Assembly (NCBI GenBank): GCA_040399325.1
Contig: JBBASJ010000035.1
Location: forward strand, 1-24,606
Origin: RGUW01 sp040399325
Lineage (GTDB): Bacteria > Cyanobacteriota > Cyanobacteriia > PCC-6307 > Cyanobiaceae
Direction of reading: 5' to 3'
DNA: 24,606 nt
Below the pieces are notes generated by a model. The model was not told the DNA's origin. It was given only the letters and a program-made list of their open reading frames with translations, and searched no databases. This document shows, piece by piece, positions 8,596 to 15,191 of the stretch. Numbering within the stretch: the stretch's first letter is position 1; each line of letters begins with the position of its first letter. The position numbers and the translations under genes are program-made.

Positions 8596-8602
8596 GGTGG
8601 TG

Positions 8603-8609
8603 CCTCCTC
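8603..8609 (-). promoter_or_regulatory. Strong Shine-Dalgarno for the AI-2E gene, overlapping the purE stop
   Basis: GAGGAGG lies seven bases before the ATG at 8595 and includes part of the purE TGA. Most genes in this window lack such a site. Its overlap with the purE stop suggests that translation passes from purE to the permease gene. Confidence 0.75.
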
Positions 8610-9180
8610 AGCCCATCTGGGCCAGGTAGGCGGTGCTGCCCAGCTCCTGCAGGCGCCCGTCTTTGGTCACCACCTGGGCGTGCAGTTCGGCGCGGTAGGC
8701 AGCGACCCGCTCAGCCAGAGCCGGGTCGGCGGTGGCCAGGATCTGGGCCGCCAGCAGGCCCGCATTGGTGCCGTTGCCGATGGCGACGGTCGCCACCGGA
8801 ATGCCCGCGGGCATCTGCACGATGCTGTGCAGCGAGTCGACCCCCGAGAGGGCGCGGCTCTGCACCGGCACACCGATCACCGGCAGGGTGGTGAGCGACG
8901 CCACCATGCCCGGCAGGTGGGCGGCGCCACCGGCGCCGGCGATGATCACCTTGAGACCGCGGCCGGCGGCCTGCTGGGCAAAGGCGACCATCTCCAAGGG
9001 TGTGCGGTGGGCCGAGAGCACCCGCACCTCAGCCGCCACACCCAGGCTCTCGAGGATCTGTACCGCCGGCTGCATGGTCGGCAGGTCTGAATCGCTGCCC
9101 ATGATCACCGCCACCGGTGGGCAGGGGGTGGGCTGCGGCGCAGTTGCTGCAGAAACGGTCAACGGGCGCGATCCCGGCAA
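8608..9180 (-). CDS. purE: N5-carboxyaminoimidazole ribonucleotide mutase
   Basis: PurE moves the carboxylate of N5-CAIR to give CAIR in purine synthesis (class I, octameric in the family, cytoplasmic). The frame gives VIMGSDSDLPTM (about 25-36), SAHRTP with the catalytic histidine, AGAGGAAHLPGMVAS and GVPVQS, then IPVATVAIGNGTNAGLLA, all diagnostic. There is no in-frame ATG before the GSDSD motif. The longest form starts at TTG 9180 (190 residues); upstream the frame reaches a TGA with no other start. Alternatives are TTG 9162 and GTG 9114, and none has a clear ribosome site, so the start is uncertain. It is divergent from nagA, with only 41 bases between the assigned starts, and sits directly upstream of the AI-2E gene. 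Confidence 0.94.
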   Translation of the reverse strand: MPGSRPLTVSAATAPQPTPCPPVAVIMGSDSDLPTMQPAVQILESLGVAAEVRVLSAHRTPLEMVAFAQQAAGRGLKVIIAGAGGAAHLPGMVASLTTLPVIGVPVQSRALSGVDSLHSIVQMPAGIPVATVAIGNGTNAGLLAAQILATADPALAERVAAYRAELHAQVVTKDGRLQELGSTAYLAQMG

Positions 9181-9221
9181 GACTATTGAGGCGGCAACAG
9201 CGTCATTGTCTCGTGTCTGTC

Positions 9222-10400
9222 ATGCAATGGCTCAGCGGCGTTCGCCTGCCGCTTTCTGATCAGCGCTGGCGCATCGGTCTTGAGGCTGGTCGCGGGGGCC
9301 AGGGACCCGTGATCAGCTGCATCGCGCCGATCGCCCCGGGCGCCGCTGCCGCCGGTGACGACTGGAACGGTGACTGGCTGAGCCCCATGGGCGTCGACCT
9401 GCAGATCAACGGCGGCCTTGGCTTGGCCTTTCCCGAACTGAGCGAGGCCGACCTGCCGCGGCTCGCCGAGCTGCAGGCGCTGCTGTGGCGCGACGGGGTC
9501 GAAGCGATCTGCCCCACCCTGGTGACCTGCGGCGTCGAGCCCCTGCGCCAGGCGCTCGCGGTGCTGCAGCAGGCCCGCCACGACCCGGCCGGCACCGCAG
9601 CATCGGGCCGCTGCAGACTGCTGGGTGCCCACCTGGAGGGGCCGTTTCTGGCCCGCGAGCGCCGCGGCGCCCACCCCGAGCAGCACCTGGCCGCCCCAAG
9701 CCTGGCGGCCCTGGCCGAGCGCATCGCCGGCTTTGCGGGCGGCCCCGATGCCGACATCGCCCTGGTGACCCTGGCACCCGAGCTCGAGGGTGCGGCCGCC
9801 GTGATCGCCGAACTGCGCAACCTGGGCGTGGTGGTGAGCCTGGGCCACAGCGCCGCCGATGAAGCCCAGGCCAAAGACGCCTTTGAAGCCGGCGTGGGCA
9901 TGCTCACCCACAGCTTCAATGCCATGCCGGGACTGCACCACCGCGCCCCCGGCCCCGTGGCCGCCGCCCTGCTGCGGGGCACTGTGGCCCTGGGGTTGAT
10001 CGCCGACGGCGTGCACGTGGCCCCCTCGATGGCGGTGCTGCTGCAGCGCCTGGCACCCGAGCAGGTGGTGTTGGTCAGCGACGCCCTGGCCCCCTACGGC
10101 CTGGGCGAAGGCCAGCACCGCTGGGACGAGCGGCTGCTGATCGTGGCCGATGGCAGCTGCCGCCTGGCCGACGGCACCCTGGCGGGCGTGACCCTGCCGC
10201 TGCTCGAAGGGGTGCGGCGCCTGGCCCGCTGGAGCGGCGACCCGGGCACGGCCATCGCCGCGGCCACGGTGCTGCCCCGGCGGGTACTGGGCGACCGACG
10301 CGACGTGTGCCAGCTGCTGCTGGGCCGGCCGCTGGCGGCCACCCTGCGCTGGCACCAGGGCGCCGATGGTCTGCAGTGGCAGCCCAGCGAGGCACGCTAG
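9222..10400 (+). CDS. nagA: N-acetylglucosamine-6-phosphate deacetylase
   Basis: This is a metal-dependent amidohydrolase that removes acetate from GlcNAc-6-phosphate in amino-sugar recycling, in the cytoplasm. The 392-residue product has the GVDLQINGG entry strand (about 57-65), the metal ligand in HLEGPF (E139), GHS (H209), THSFNAM (H230), the substrate His in ADGVH (H265) and the catalytic Asp in LVSDA (D287). The family's 'THLFNAM' is THSFNAM here. The frame is open further upstream into purE, but ATG 9222 gives a normal N-terminus (MQWLSGVRLP). There is no visible Shine-Dalgarno site. A weak 5-bp hairpin (10421-10436) lies between it and chlM. It is commonly found beside chlM in Synechococcus, though the functional link is unclear. 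Confidence 0.93.
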   Translation: MQWLSGVRLPLSDQRWRIGLEAGRGGQGPVISCIAPIAPGAAAAGDDWNGDWLSPMGVDLQINGGLGLAFPELSEADLPRLAELQALLWRDGVEAICPTLVTCGVEPLRQALAVLQQARHDPAGTAASGRCRLLGAHLEGPFLARERRGAHPEQHLAAPSLAALAERIAGFAGGPDADIALVTLAPELEGAAAVIAELRNLGVVVSLGHSAADEAQAKDAFEAGVGMLTHSFNAMPGLHHRAPGPVAAALLRGTVALGLIADGVHVAPSMAVLLQRLAPEQVVLVSDALAPYGLGEGQHRWDERLLIVADGSCRLADGTLAGVTLPLLEGVRRLARWSGDPGTAIAAATVLPRRVLGDRRDVCQLLLGRPLAATLRWHQGADGLQWQPSEAR

Positions 10401-10451
10401 GTTCCGCCCCAGTTCTGAACCGGCCTTCCCTGGCCGTCTCGCTGCACTGTC

Positions 10452-11189
10452 ATGCCCAGCTCCGACGTGCTCACACCAACCGACTCCGCTCTCGAGAGCG
10501 CCAAGGCAGCCGAGAAAAACGAAGTCAAGGGGTACTTCGAGACCACCGGCTTCGACCGCTGGAACCGCATCTACAGCGACAGCCCCGAGGTCAACCGGGT
10601 GCAGCGCAACATTCGCATCGGGCACCAGAAGACGGTCGACAACGTGCTGGCCTGGCTCGGCGAGCAGGGCAACCTGGAGAGCCGCAGCTTCTGCGACGCC
10701 GGCTGCGGGGTGGGCAGCCTGAGCCTGCCCCTGGCCCAGCTGGGTGCGGGTTCGATCGCAGCCAGCGACCTGTCGGAGGCGATGGTGGCCGAGGCCGCAC
10801 GCCGCGCTGGCGAGGCCGGGATCCCCGGCGAGCGTCTCAGCTTCACAGCCTCGGATCTCGAGAGCCTGCAGGGCCGCTACGACACGGTCATCTGCCTGGA
10901 CGTGTTCATCCATTACCCCCAGGCCGCCGCCGAAGAAATGGTGCGCCACCTGGCCGGCCTGGCCGAGCAGCACCTGATCGTCAGCTTTGCCCCCTACACG
11001 CCGCTACTGGCCCTGCTCAAGGGCATCGGCCAGCTGTTCCCGGGGCCCAGCAAGACCACCCGCGCCTACACCCTGCGCGAAGCGGGCATCGTGGCCGCCG
11101 CCGCCGCCTGCGGCTTCAAACCGGTGCGCCGCAGCCTCAACAAGGCGCCCTTTTACTTTTCGCGCTTGATCGCCTTCGAGCGGGGCTGA
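10452..11189 (+). CDS. chlM: Magnesium-protoporphyrin IX methyltransferase
   Basis: ChlM transfers a methyl group from SAM to the C13 propionate of Mg-protoporphyrin IX, the committed route to chlorophyll, at or near the thylakoid membrane. The 245-residue protein has the N-terminal VKGYFETTGFDRWNRIY signature (about 25-41), the SAM-binding motif DAGCGVGS at 82-89, ASDLSEAMV (the acidic ribose-binding strand), and CLDVFIHYP. It ends in FYFSRLIAFERG, typical of cyanobacterial and plastid ChlM. It follows nagA after 51 bases on the same strand, so it could be cotranscribed. Its last 37 bases overlap the DUF167 gene on the opposite strand. This gene alone marks the organism as a chlorophyll-based phototroph. 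Confidence 0.97.
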   Translation: MPSSDVLTPTDSALESAKAAEKNEVKGYFETTGFDRWNRIYSDSPEVNRVQRNIRIGHQKTVDNVLAWLGEQGNLESRSFCDAGCGVGSLSLPLAQLGAGSIAASDLSEAMVAEAARRAGEAGIPGERLSFTASDLESLQGRYDTVICLDVFIHYPQAAAEEMVRHLAGLAEQHLIVSFAPYTPLLALLKGIGQLFPGPSKTTRAYTLREAGIVAAAAACGFKPVRRSLNKAPFYFSRLIAFERG

Positions 11190-11479
11190 TCAGCCAGCAG
11201 GGCCTCGCGCACCGCGGCTGCCGTCCAGCCATCGACGGCGATCTGCTTGCGGCGGCTGGCGTGGCCCCGCAGCAACTGCACAGCACTGAGCGGGACCCCA
11301 AGACGTTCAGCCACCAAACGCAGCAGCGCGGCATTGGCGGCCCCATCGACCGGTGGCGCCTGCAGCTTGATCACGATGGCCGGCTGCCCCGGGGTGGCGT
11401 CGTCGCGCAGGCCCACCACCTGGTCGCGGCTGCCCCGGGGCTGCAGCCAGATCGCCACCGCCTCAGTGGGCTGGGTCAT
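11153..11479 (-). CDS. DUF167 (YggU-type) protein
   Basis: This is a small 108-residue protein of the DUF167/YggU family, a compact alpha/beta fold of unknown function. The family core is visible: AIWLQPRGSRDQVVG, IKLQAPPVDGAANAALLRLVAERLGVP, then the basic LLRGHASRRKQI segment. This matches the 'P.dGkAN..l...la..l......v.i..G..sr.K' pattern. The ATG at 11479 lies inside the end of the pseudouridine synthase gene (17-base overlap), implying translational coupling. The 3' end overlaps chlM by 37 bases in the convergent direction. It is the last gene of the minus-strand run that starts at 14008. Confidence 0.85.
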   Translation of the reverse strand: MTQPTEAVAIWLQPRGSRDQVVGLRDDATPGQPAIVIKLQAPPVDGAANAALLRLVAERLGVPLSAVQLLRGHASRRKQIAVDGWTAAAVREALLADQPRSKAIKREK

Positions 11480-12733
11480 GGTCAACAACGACCTCCAAGG
11501 CTGGGGGCAGCGGTGCTTCCAACACCAGCCGCTGGCCCTGAAGCGTGGTGAGGCCGATCCGGTGGGCGTGCAGGTGGTAGCCGCCATCGCCCGGCAGGGC
11601 CTCGCCCCGGGCCAGGCCACCCGGCAGGTACAGCGAATCACCCAGCAGCGGCGCTCCGGCGGCGGCCGCATGAATGCGGATCTGGTGGGGCCGGCCCGTG
11701 GCGATCGCCACCTGCACCAACCAGGCATGAGGGCGGATCGCGAGCAGGGTCAGCACGCTCTGGGCCGGCAATGCCGCGGGATCAGCAGGCAACGCCGCGC
11801 ACCAGAGACGGCCCAGGCGCCGATGGGGCCGTCGGCCAATGGGCGTGTCGAGCGGCAGCGTGCCGCCAACGGCGAGCGCCAGCAAGGGCGAACCGGGGTG
11901 AGGCGGGCTCAGCAGGGCCCGGTACACCTTGGTGCAGCCTCTGAGAAAACACGNNNNNNNNNNNNNNNNNNNNNNNNNNNNNNNNNNNNNNNNNNNNNNN
12001 NNNNNNNNNNNNNNNNNNNNNNNNNNNNNNNNNNNNNNNNNNNNNNNNNNNNNTGAGGCGGGCTCAGCAGGGCCCGGTACACCTTGGTGCAGCCTCTGAG
12101 AAAACACGCCAGATGTCTGGCGTGTTTTTCAAGCGGTACCGCAGCGGTGACTGCAGCAGGATCTGAAGCCTCGGGCTCAGGCGCTGAATCAGCTGCAGCC
12201 GTGCTCTTGCGCAGCTGGGCACTCAGCCAGGCGCGGGCGTCGCGGGTGCGAGCGCACACCAACACTCCCGATGTGTAACGCCCCAGGCGATGCACCGGCC
12301 TGGGGAGGCCTGAGACGGCATCGAGCTCTCCTGCCTGTACCTGGGCCTCAAGCTGGCCCAGCACGGTATGGCGCACAAAGCCGCCCGCGGGCAGCACCGG
12401 CAGACCACTGGGTTTGTTGAACACCACCAGGTCGCCGTCGTCGAACAGGGGGCCTGGCAGCACCGGCACGGCGGCCTCCTGCCAGGGGGGGCGATGCCAG
12501 ACCAGCCGATCGCCGGCTGCGAGAGTCCCATCGCCCCAGAGCTGCTGGCCGTTGCGCCAGATCTCACCGGCGGCGAGCCGCGCACGCCACACCACTGGAT
12601 CCGAGTGCGCATACCGCTCGGCATAAAAGCCAGCGGTGCTGGCAGCCGCAGCACCGACCCTGTCGCGATAGGCATGGCCGCCGTTGAACGCGGCCGGCAA
12701 CCAGCCCGGTGGCAGCTCAGCCACCGGGCTCAA
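11463..12733 (-). CDS. RluA-family pseudouridine synthase (interrupted only by a spurious assembly gap)
   Basis: The family isomerises uridine to pseudouridine in rRNA or tRNA. From the N-terminus there is an S4-like segment (about 50-82, LAAGEIWRNGQQL...GDRLVWHRPPW), FNKPSGLPVLPAGG (about 105-118), the catalytic-loop motif reading HRLGRYTSG (about 148-156), KVYRALL, and late GRPHQIRIHAAAAG. In the usual HRLDxxTSG motif the fourth residue is the catalytic Asp; here it is Gly151. As given, 1271 bases do not form one frame. Removing 100 N plus one copy of a flanking 55-base duplicate leaves 1116 bases, exactly 371 codons plus stop. The start is TTG (12733) overlapping the response-regulator TGA; GTG 12724 is an alternative. 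Residues about 182-212 form an insert containing a palindrome. Confidence 0.85.
11701..11708. repeat. HIP1 palindrome GCGATCGC
   Basis: This octamer is characteristically over-represented in many cyanobacteria. It lies inside the pseudouridine synthase gene. It supports the cyanobacterial assignment only weakly by itself. Confidence 0.7.
11899..11953. repeat. 55-base direct duplicate, left copy (contig overlap)
   Basis: This segment is identical over 55 bases to 12054-12108, and the two flank the 100-N run. It starts TGAGGCGGGCTC and ends AAAACACG. It is best explained as two assembly-graph contigs that share a k-mer overlap. Confidence 0.95.
11954..12053. other. Scaffold gap of exactly 100 N, probably no missing sequence
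   Basis: This is a placeholder gap. Identical 55-base ends on both sides and the restored reading frame after collapse indicate that the true sequence is continuous here. Confidence 0.9.
12054..12108. repeat. 55-base direct duplicate, right copy (contig overlap)
   Basis: This is the identical partner of 11899-11953. Its last eight bases are part of the left arm of the palindrome at 12101-12128, so the contig joint falls inside that hairpin. Confidence 0.95.
12101..12128. repeat. Perfect 13-bp inverted repeat inside the pseudouridine synthase gene
   Basis: AAAACACGCCAGA (12101-12113) and TCTGGCGTGTTTT (12116-12128) are exact reverse complements separated by TG. In either strand's RNA this would fold as a stable hairpin ending in a T- or A-run, like an intrinsic terminator, yet it lies within an open frame (EKHARHLACF, residues about 201-210). 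It could be a small palindromic repeat element inserted in frame. Confidence 0.9.
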
Positions 12734-13461
12734 TCAACCAGGGCGTGCTCGAGGGCGTAGCGCACCAGTTCGGTGCGGCTGGCCGTGCCGGTCTTGATGA
12801 ACAGGCGGCTCACGTACTTTTCAACATTGCGGATCGAGGTCTCGAGCCGGCGGGCGATCTCCTTGTTCATCAACCCCTCGGCCACCAGCTGCAGCACCGA
12901 GGCCTCGCGGGGGGTGAAGCTGTGCTCGGCCGGGGTGGCGGCCTTCTTGGTGCCGCCGCTGGCCAGCAGGGTGCGGATCTCGGAGATCTGGCGGGCCATC
13001 GAACCGATGTCGGCATCGGCGAAGCGGGCCGCCTCAGCCAGCAGCCGTTCCTGGCGGCGCACCACATTGCGCACCCGGGCCACCAGCTCGTCGGGGTCGA
13101 ACGGCTTGGAGATGTAGTCGTCGCAGCCCGCCTGGAAGCCGGCGATGCGGTCGGCGGTCATGCCCTTGGCGGTCAGAAAGATCACCGGGGTGCCGCCCAG
13201 ACGCTCGTCGGCCCGCAGCTTCTGCAGCAGGCCATAGCCATCGCAGCGGGGCATCATCACGTCGGTGATCACCACATCGGGCAGAAGGTCCTGGGCCACC
13301 TGCCAGCCCTGCTCGCCGTCGTTGGCGGTGGTGACGGCAAAGCCCTCGTCGTCGAGATAGGCCTTGACGGCCGTGCGCAGACCGGGTTCGTCGTCGACCA
13401 GCAGCAGCCGGATCGGCGTGTCGCTGGCGCTCGGTTCAGGGGCAGCAGTGTCGGTGCTCAT
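12730..13461 (-). CDS. Two-component response regulator, NarL/LuxR type
   Basis: This is a 243-residue DNA-binding regulator. The receiver domain occupies about 17-130, with the acidic pair D23-D24, phospho-acceptor D67 (VITDVMMP), T97 and K119 (ISKPF). A linker of about 50 residues follows (IGSMARQISEIRTLLASGG, then a Lys/Ala/Pro stretch). The C-terminal LuxR-type helix-turn-helix is at about 181-243 (FTPREASVLQLVAEG, NKEIARRL, RNVEKYVSRLFIKTGTASRTEL). This resembles the single LuxR-type regulator conserved in picocyanobacteria and the plastid Ycf29 type, but I cannot assign a target or partner kinase; none is adjacent. Its TGA overlaps the TTG start of the pseudouridine synthase, and it follows the secreted-protein gene by 34 bases, so the run is probably cotranscribed. 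Confidence 0.93.
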   Translation of the reverse strand: MSTDTAAPEPSASDTPIRLLLVDDEPGLRTAVKAYLDDEGFAVTTANDGEQGWQVAQDLLPDVVITDVMMPRCDGYGLLQKLRADERLGGTPVIFLTAKGMTADRIAGFQAGCDDYISKPFDPDELVARVRNVVRRQERLLAEAARFADADIGSMARQISEIRTLLASGGTKKAATPAEHSFTPREASVLQLVAEGLMNKEIARRLETSIRNVEKYVSRLFIKTGTASRTELVRYALEHALVD

Positions 13462-13495
13462 GGTCAGCGCTCAAGGGGGGCATTCAAGGGCAGCT

Positions 13496-14008
13496 TCAGC
13501 GGCCTGGCGACGGGAAACGCTGTTCGGATTCCTGCAGGTGGCCGCCGTAGCCCAGGCGACGGGCGCGGGGGCCCAGCCCTGCGGGGTCCTGGGCCGCCAG
13601 CTCGGGAAAACAGACCGCCCACCAGATCAGATGGTCCAGCCGGTTGCTGGGGTTGATCTGGCCGCCCGGGTTGAGCTGGCGCACGATCAGATCGCGGCCG
13701 TCGTTGGTGACCCGCATCGGAGCCGTGGGGCTGCAGCGGATCGTCTCGTTGCGCACCTGCAGGTCATTGGGCAGCTCCAGCCAGACCTTGACCCGGCGCA
13801 CATCGGGCAAGGCCGGATCACGCTCGATCTGATAAACCCCGGTGGCCTGTTTGCCGCCACCCACCACGCGCTCGCTGAGCAGCACCATGCCGGCAGGCCG
13901 CGCGCGCTCGGGTGATTCCATCAGCCCTGCCTGGGCCAGAACAGCGCCCGGGGCCAGGGCCAGGGCAACGCAGCAGAGCTTGGCGAGGCTTGTCAGCATG
14001 GCCCCCAT
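13496..14008 (-). CDS. Small secreted protein of unknown function
   Basis: This 170-residue product has a clear Sec signal peptide: MLTSLAK, a hydrophobic core (LCCVALALAPGAVLA) and a likely cleavage after VLA or AQA around residue 25-27. The mature part contains VVGGGKQATGVYQIERDP, KVWLELPNDLQV, SPTAPMRVTNDGRDLIVRQLNPGGQINPSNRLDHLIWWAVCFPEL and an Arg/Gly-rich tail. Two mature cysteines (in TIRCSP and AVCFPE) could form a disulfide. I recognise it only as a picocyanobacterial hypothetical protein. ATG 14008 has GAGG nine bases upstream; a second in-frame ATG lies at 13999. It is the first gene of the minus-strand run through the response regulator. Its start overlaps the opposing cysteine desulfurase start. 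Confidence 0.8.
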   Translation of the reverse strand: MGAMLTSLAKLCCVALALAPGAVLAQAGLMESPERARPAGMVLLSERVVGGGKQATGVYQIERDPALPDVRRVKVWLELPNDLQVRNETIRCSPTAPMRVTNDGRDLIVRQLNPGGQINPSNRLDHLIWWAVCFPELAAQDPAGLGPRARRLGYGGHLQESEQRFPSPGR

Positions 14009-15191
14009 GCTGGCCTACCTCGACCACCACGCCACCACCCCCTGCGACCCGGCCGTGGTGGCGGCGATGGCGCCGTGGTGGAGCGCGCAGTTCGCCAACC
14101 CCGCCAGCCGCGTCTACCGCCCGGCCCTGGAGGCCGCCGCCGCCGTCGAGCGGGCCGCTGACGTTGTGCGCCGGGGGCTGGGCGCCGCCACCGCCAGCAC
14201 GGTGGTGTTCACCAGCGGTGCCACCGAAGCCAACAACCTGGCGCTCAAGGGCGTGGCCGAGGCGGCCCTGACCGCCGGCAACCCGCGGCGCCGTCTGGTG
14301 AGCGTGGTGAGTGAGCACCATGCCGTGCTCGATGTGCTGCGCTACCTCGAGCGCCATGGCTTTGGCCTGACGCTGCTGCCGGTCGATGCCCAGGGGCTGC
14401 TCGACCCCGCGGTACTGGAGGCGGCCCTCGACCCCGGGCAGGGCGGACCGGTGCTGGCCGTCAGCGTCATGGCCGCCAACAACGAGATCGGCGCCATCGC
14501 CCCCCTGGCGGCGCTGGCGCCGCTGGTGCACGGCGCCGGTGCCCTGCTGCATGTCGACGCTGCCCAGGCGGTGGGCCACAGTCCCCTGCCGATGGAGGCC
14601 CTGGGCATCGACCTGCTCAGCCTCAGCGGCCACAAGTTCTATGGGCCCAAGGGCATCGGTGCCCTGGTGGCGGGCCCGGGGGTGCACCTGGCACCCCAGC
14701 TGCACGGCGGCGGCCAGCAGGAGGGCCTGCGGCCCGGCACCCTGCCGGTGCCGCTGGTCGTGGGGCTGGCGGCGGCGCTGGAGCTGGCCCTGGCCGACCA
14801 CCAGGCGCGGGCCCTGCGGCTGGAGGCTCTGCGCGATCGGCTATGGACGGGGCTGCAGGCCCTGGGTGGCATCACCCTCAACGGCCCGCCGCCAGGCCCC
14901 CGGCGCCTGCCCCACAACCTCAATGTGACCGTGGCTGGGGTCGATGGCACCCGCCTGCACCAGCTGCTGCGCCGCCGGATCGCCGTGAGCAGCGGATCGG
15001 CCTGCAGCCAGGGCTCGCCGTCACACGTGCTGGCGGCGCTGGGGCGTTCGCGGGCCGAGGCTGCGGCCACGGTCCGCTTTGGCCTGGGGCGGGGCACCAC
15101 CTGCGAGCAGATCGAACAGGCGTTAGCGGCGATGAGCGATGCCCTCGATCAGGCCAGCAACCGTTCAGCAGCTGCTCGCCCCGAGAGATAG
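13998..15191 (+). CDS. Cysteine desulfurase (IscS/NifS class)
   Basis: This PLP enzyme takes sulfur from cysteine, leaving alanine, to supply Fe-S clusters and thiocofactors. The 397-residue protein begins YLDHHATTP, and has FTSGATEANNLALKG, the PLP-stacking His in SEHHAVLD, HVDAAQAVG, the PLP lysine in SGHKFYGPKG (K213), and catalytic Cys336 in SSGSACSQGSPSHVL. That active-site loop is about two residues shorter than the IscS 'SSGSACTSASLEPS' form. ATG 13998 has GAGG nine bases upstream; ATG 14007 is an alternative. The start overlaps the divergent secreted-protein gene, so its promoter must lie inside that gene. The last 43 bases overlap the amine oxidase gene tail-to-tail. There is no iscR, iscU or iscA nearby. 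Confidence 0.95.
   Translation: MAPMLAYLDHHATTPCDPAVVAAMAPWWSAQFANPASRVYRPALEAAAAVERAADVVRRGLGAATASTVVFTSGATEANNLALKGVAEAALTAGNPRRRLVSVVSEHHAVLDVLRYLERHGFGLTLLPVDAQGLLDPAVLEAALDPGQGGPVLAVSVMAANNEIGAIAPLAALAPLVHGAGALLHVDAAQAVGHSPLPMEALGIDLLSLSGHKFYGPKGIGALVAGPGVHLAPQLHGGGQQEGLRPGTLPVPLVVGLAAALELALADHQARALRLEALRDRLWTGLQALGGITLNGPPPGPRRLPHNLNVTVAGVDGTRLHQLLRRRIAVSSGSACSQGSPSHVLAALGRSRAEAAATVRFGLGRGTTCEQIEQALAAMSDALDQASNRSAAARPER

Noticed and set aside
9183..10973. A 596-codon minus-strand open frame across nagA and chlM
   Set aside because: It spans two confident plus-strand genes and their spacer, and its composition (Gln/His/Gly/Ala-rich) is that of antisense translation.
11899..12108. A genuine tandem duplication of 55 bases
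   Set aside because: Two true copies around unknown sequence would break an otherwise perfect conserved gene; the overlap explanation restores it exactly.
12709..13656. A 315-codon plus-strand open frame opposite the response regulator
   Set aside because: Composition is that of an antisense shadow, and the minus-strand receiver and LuxR domains are complete.
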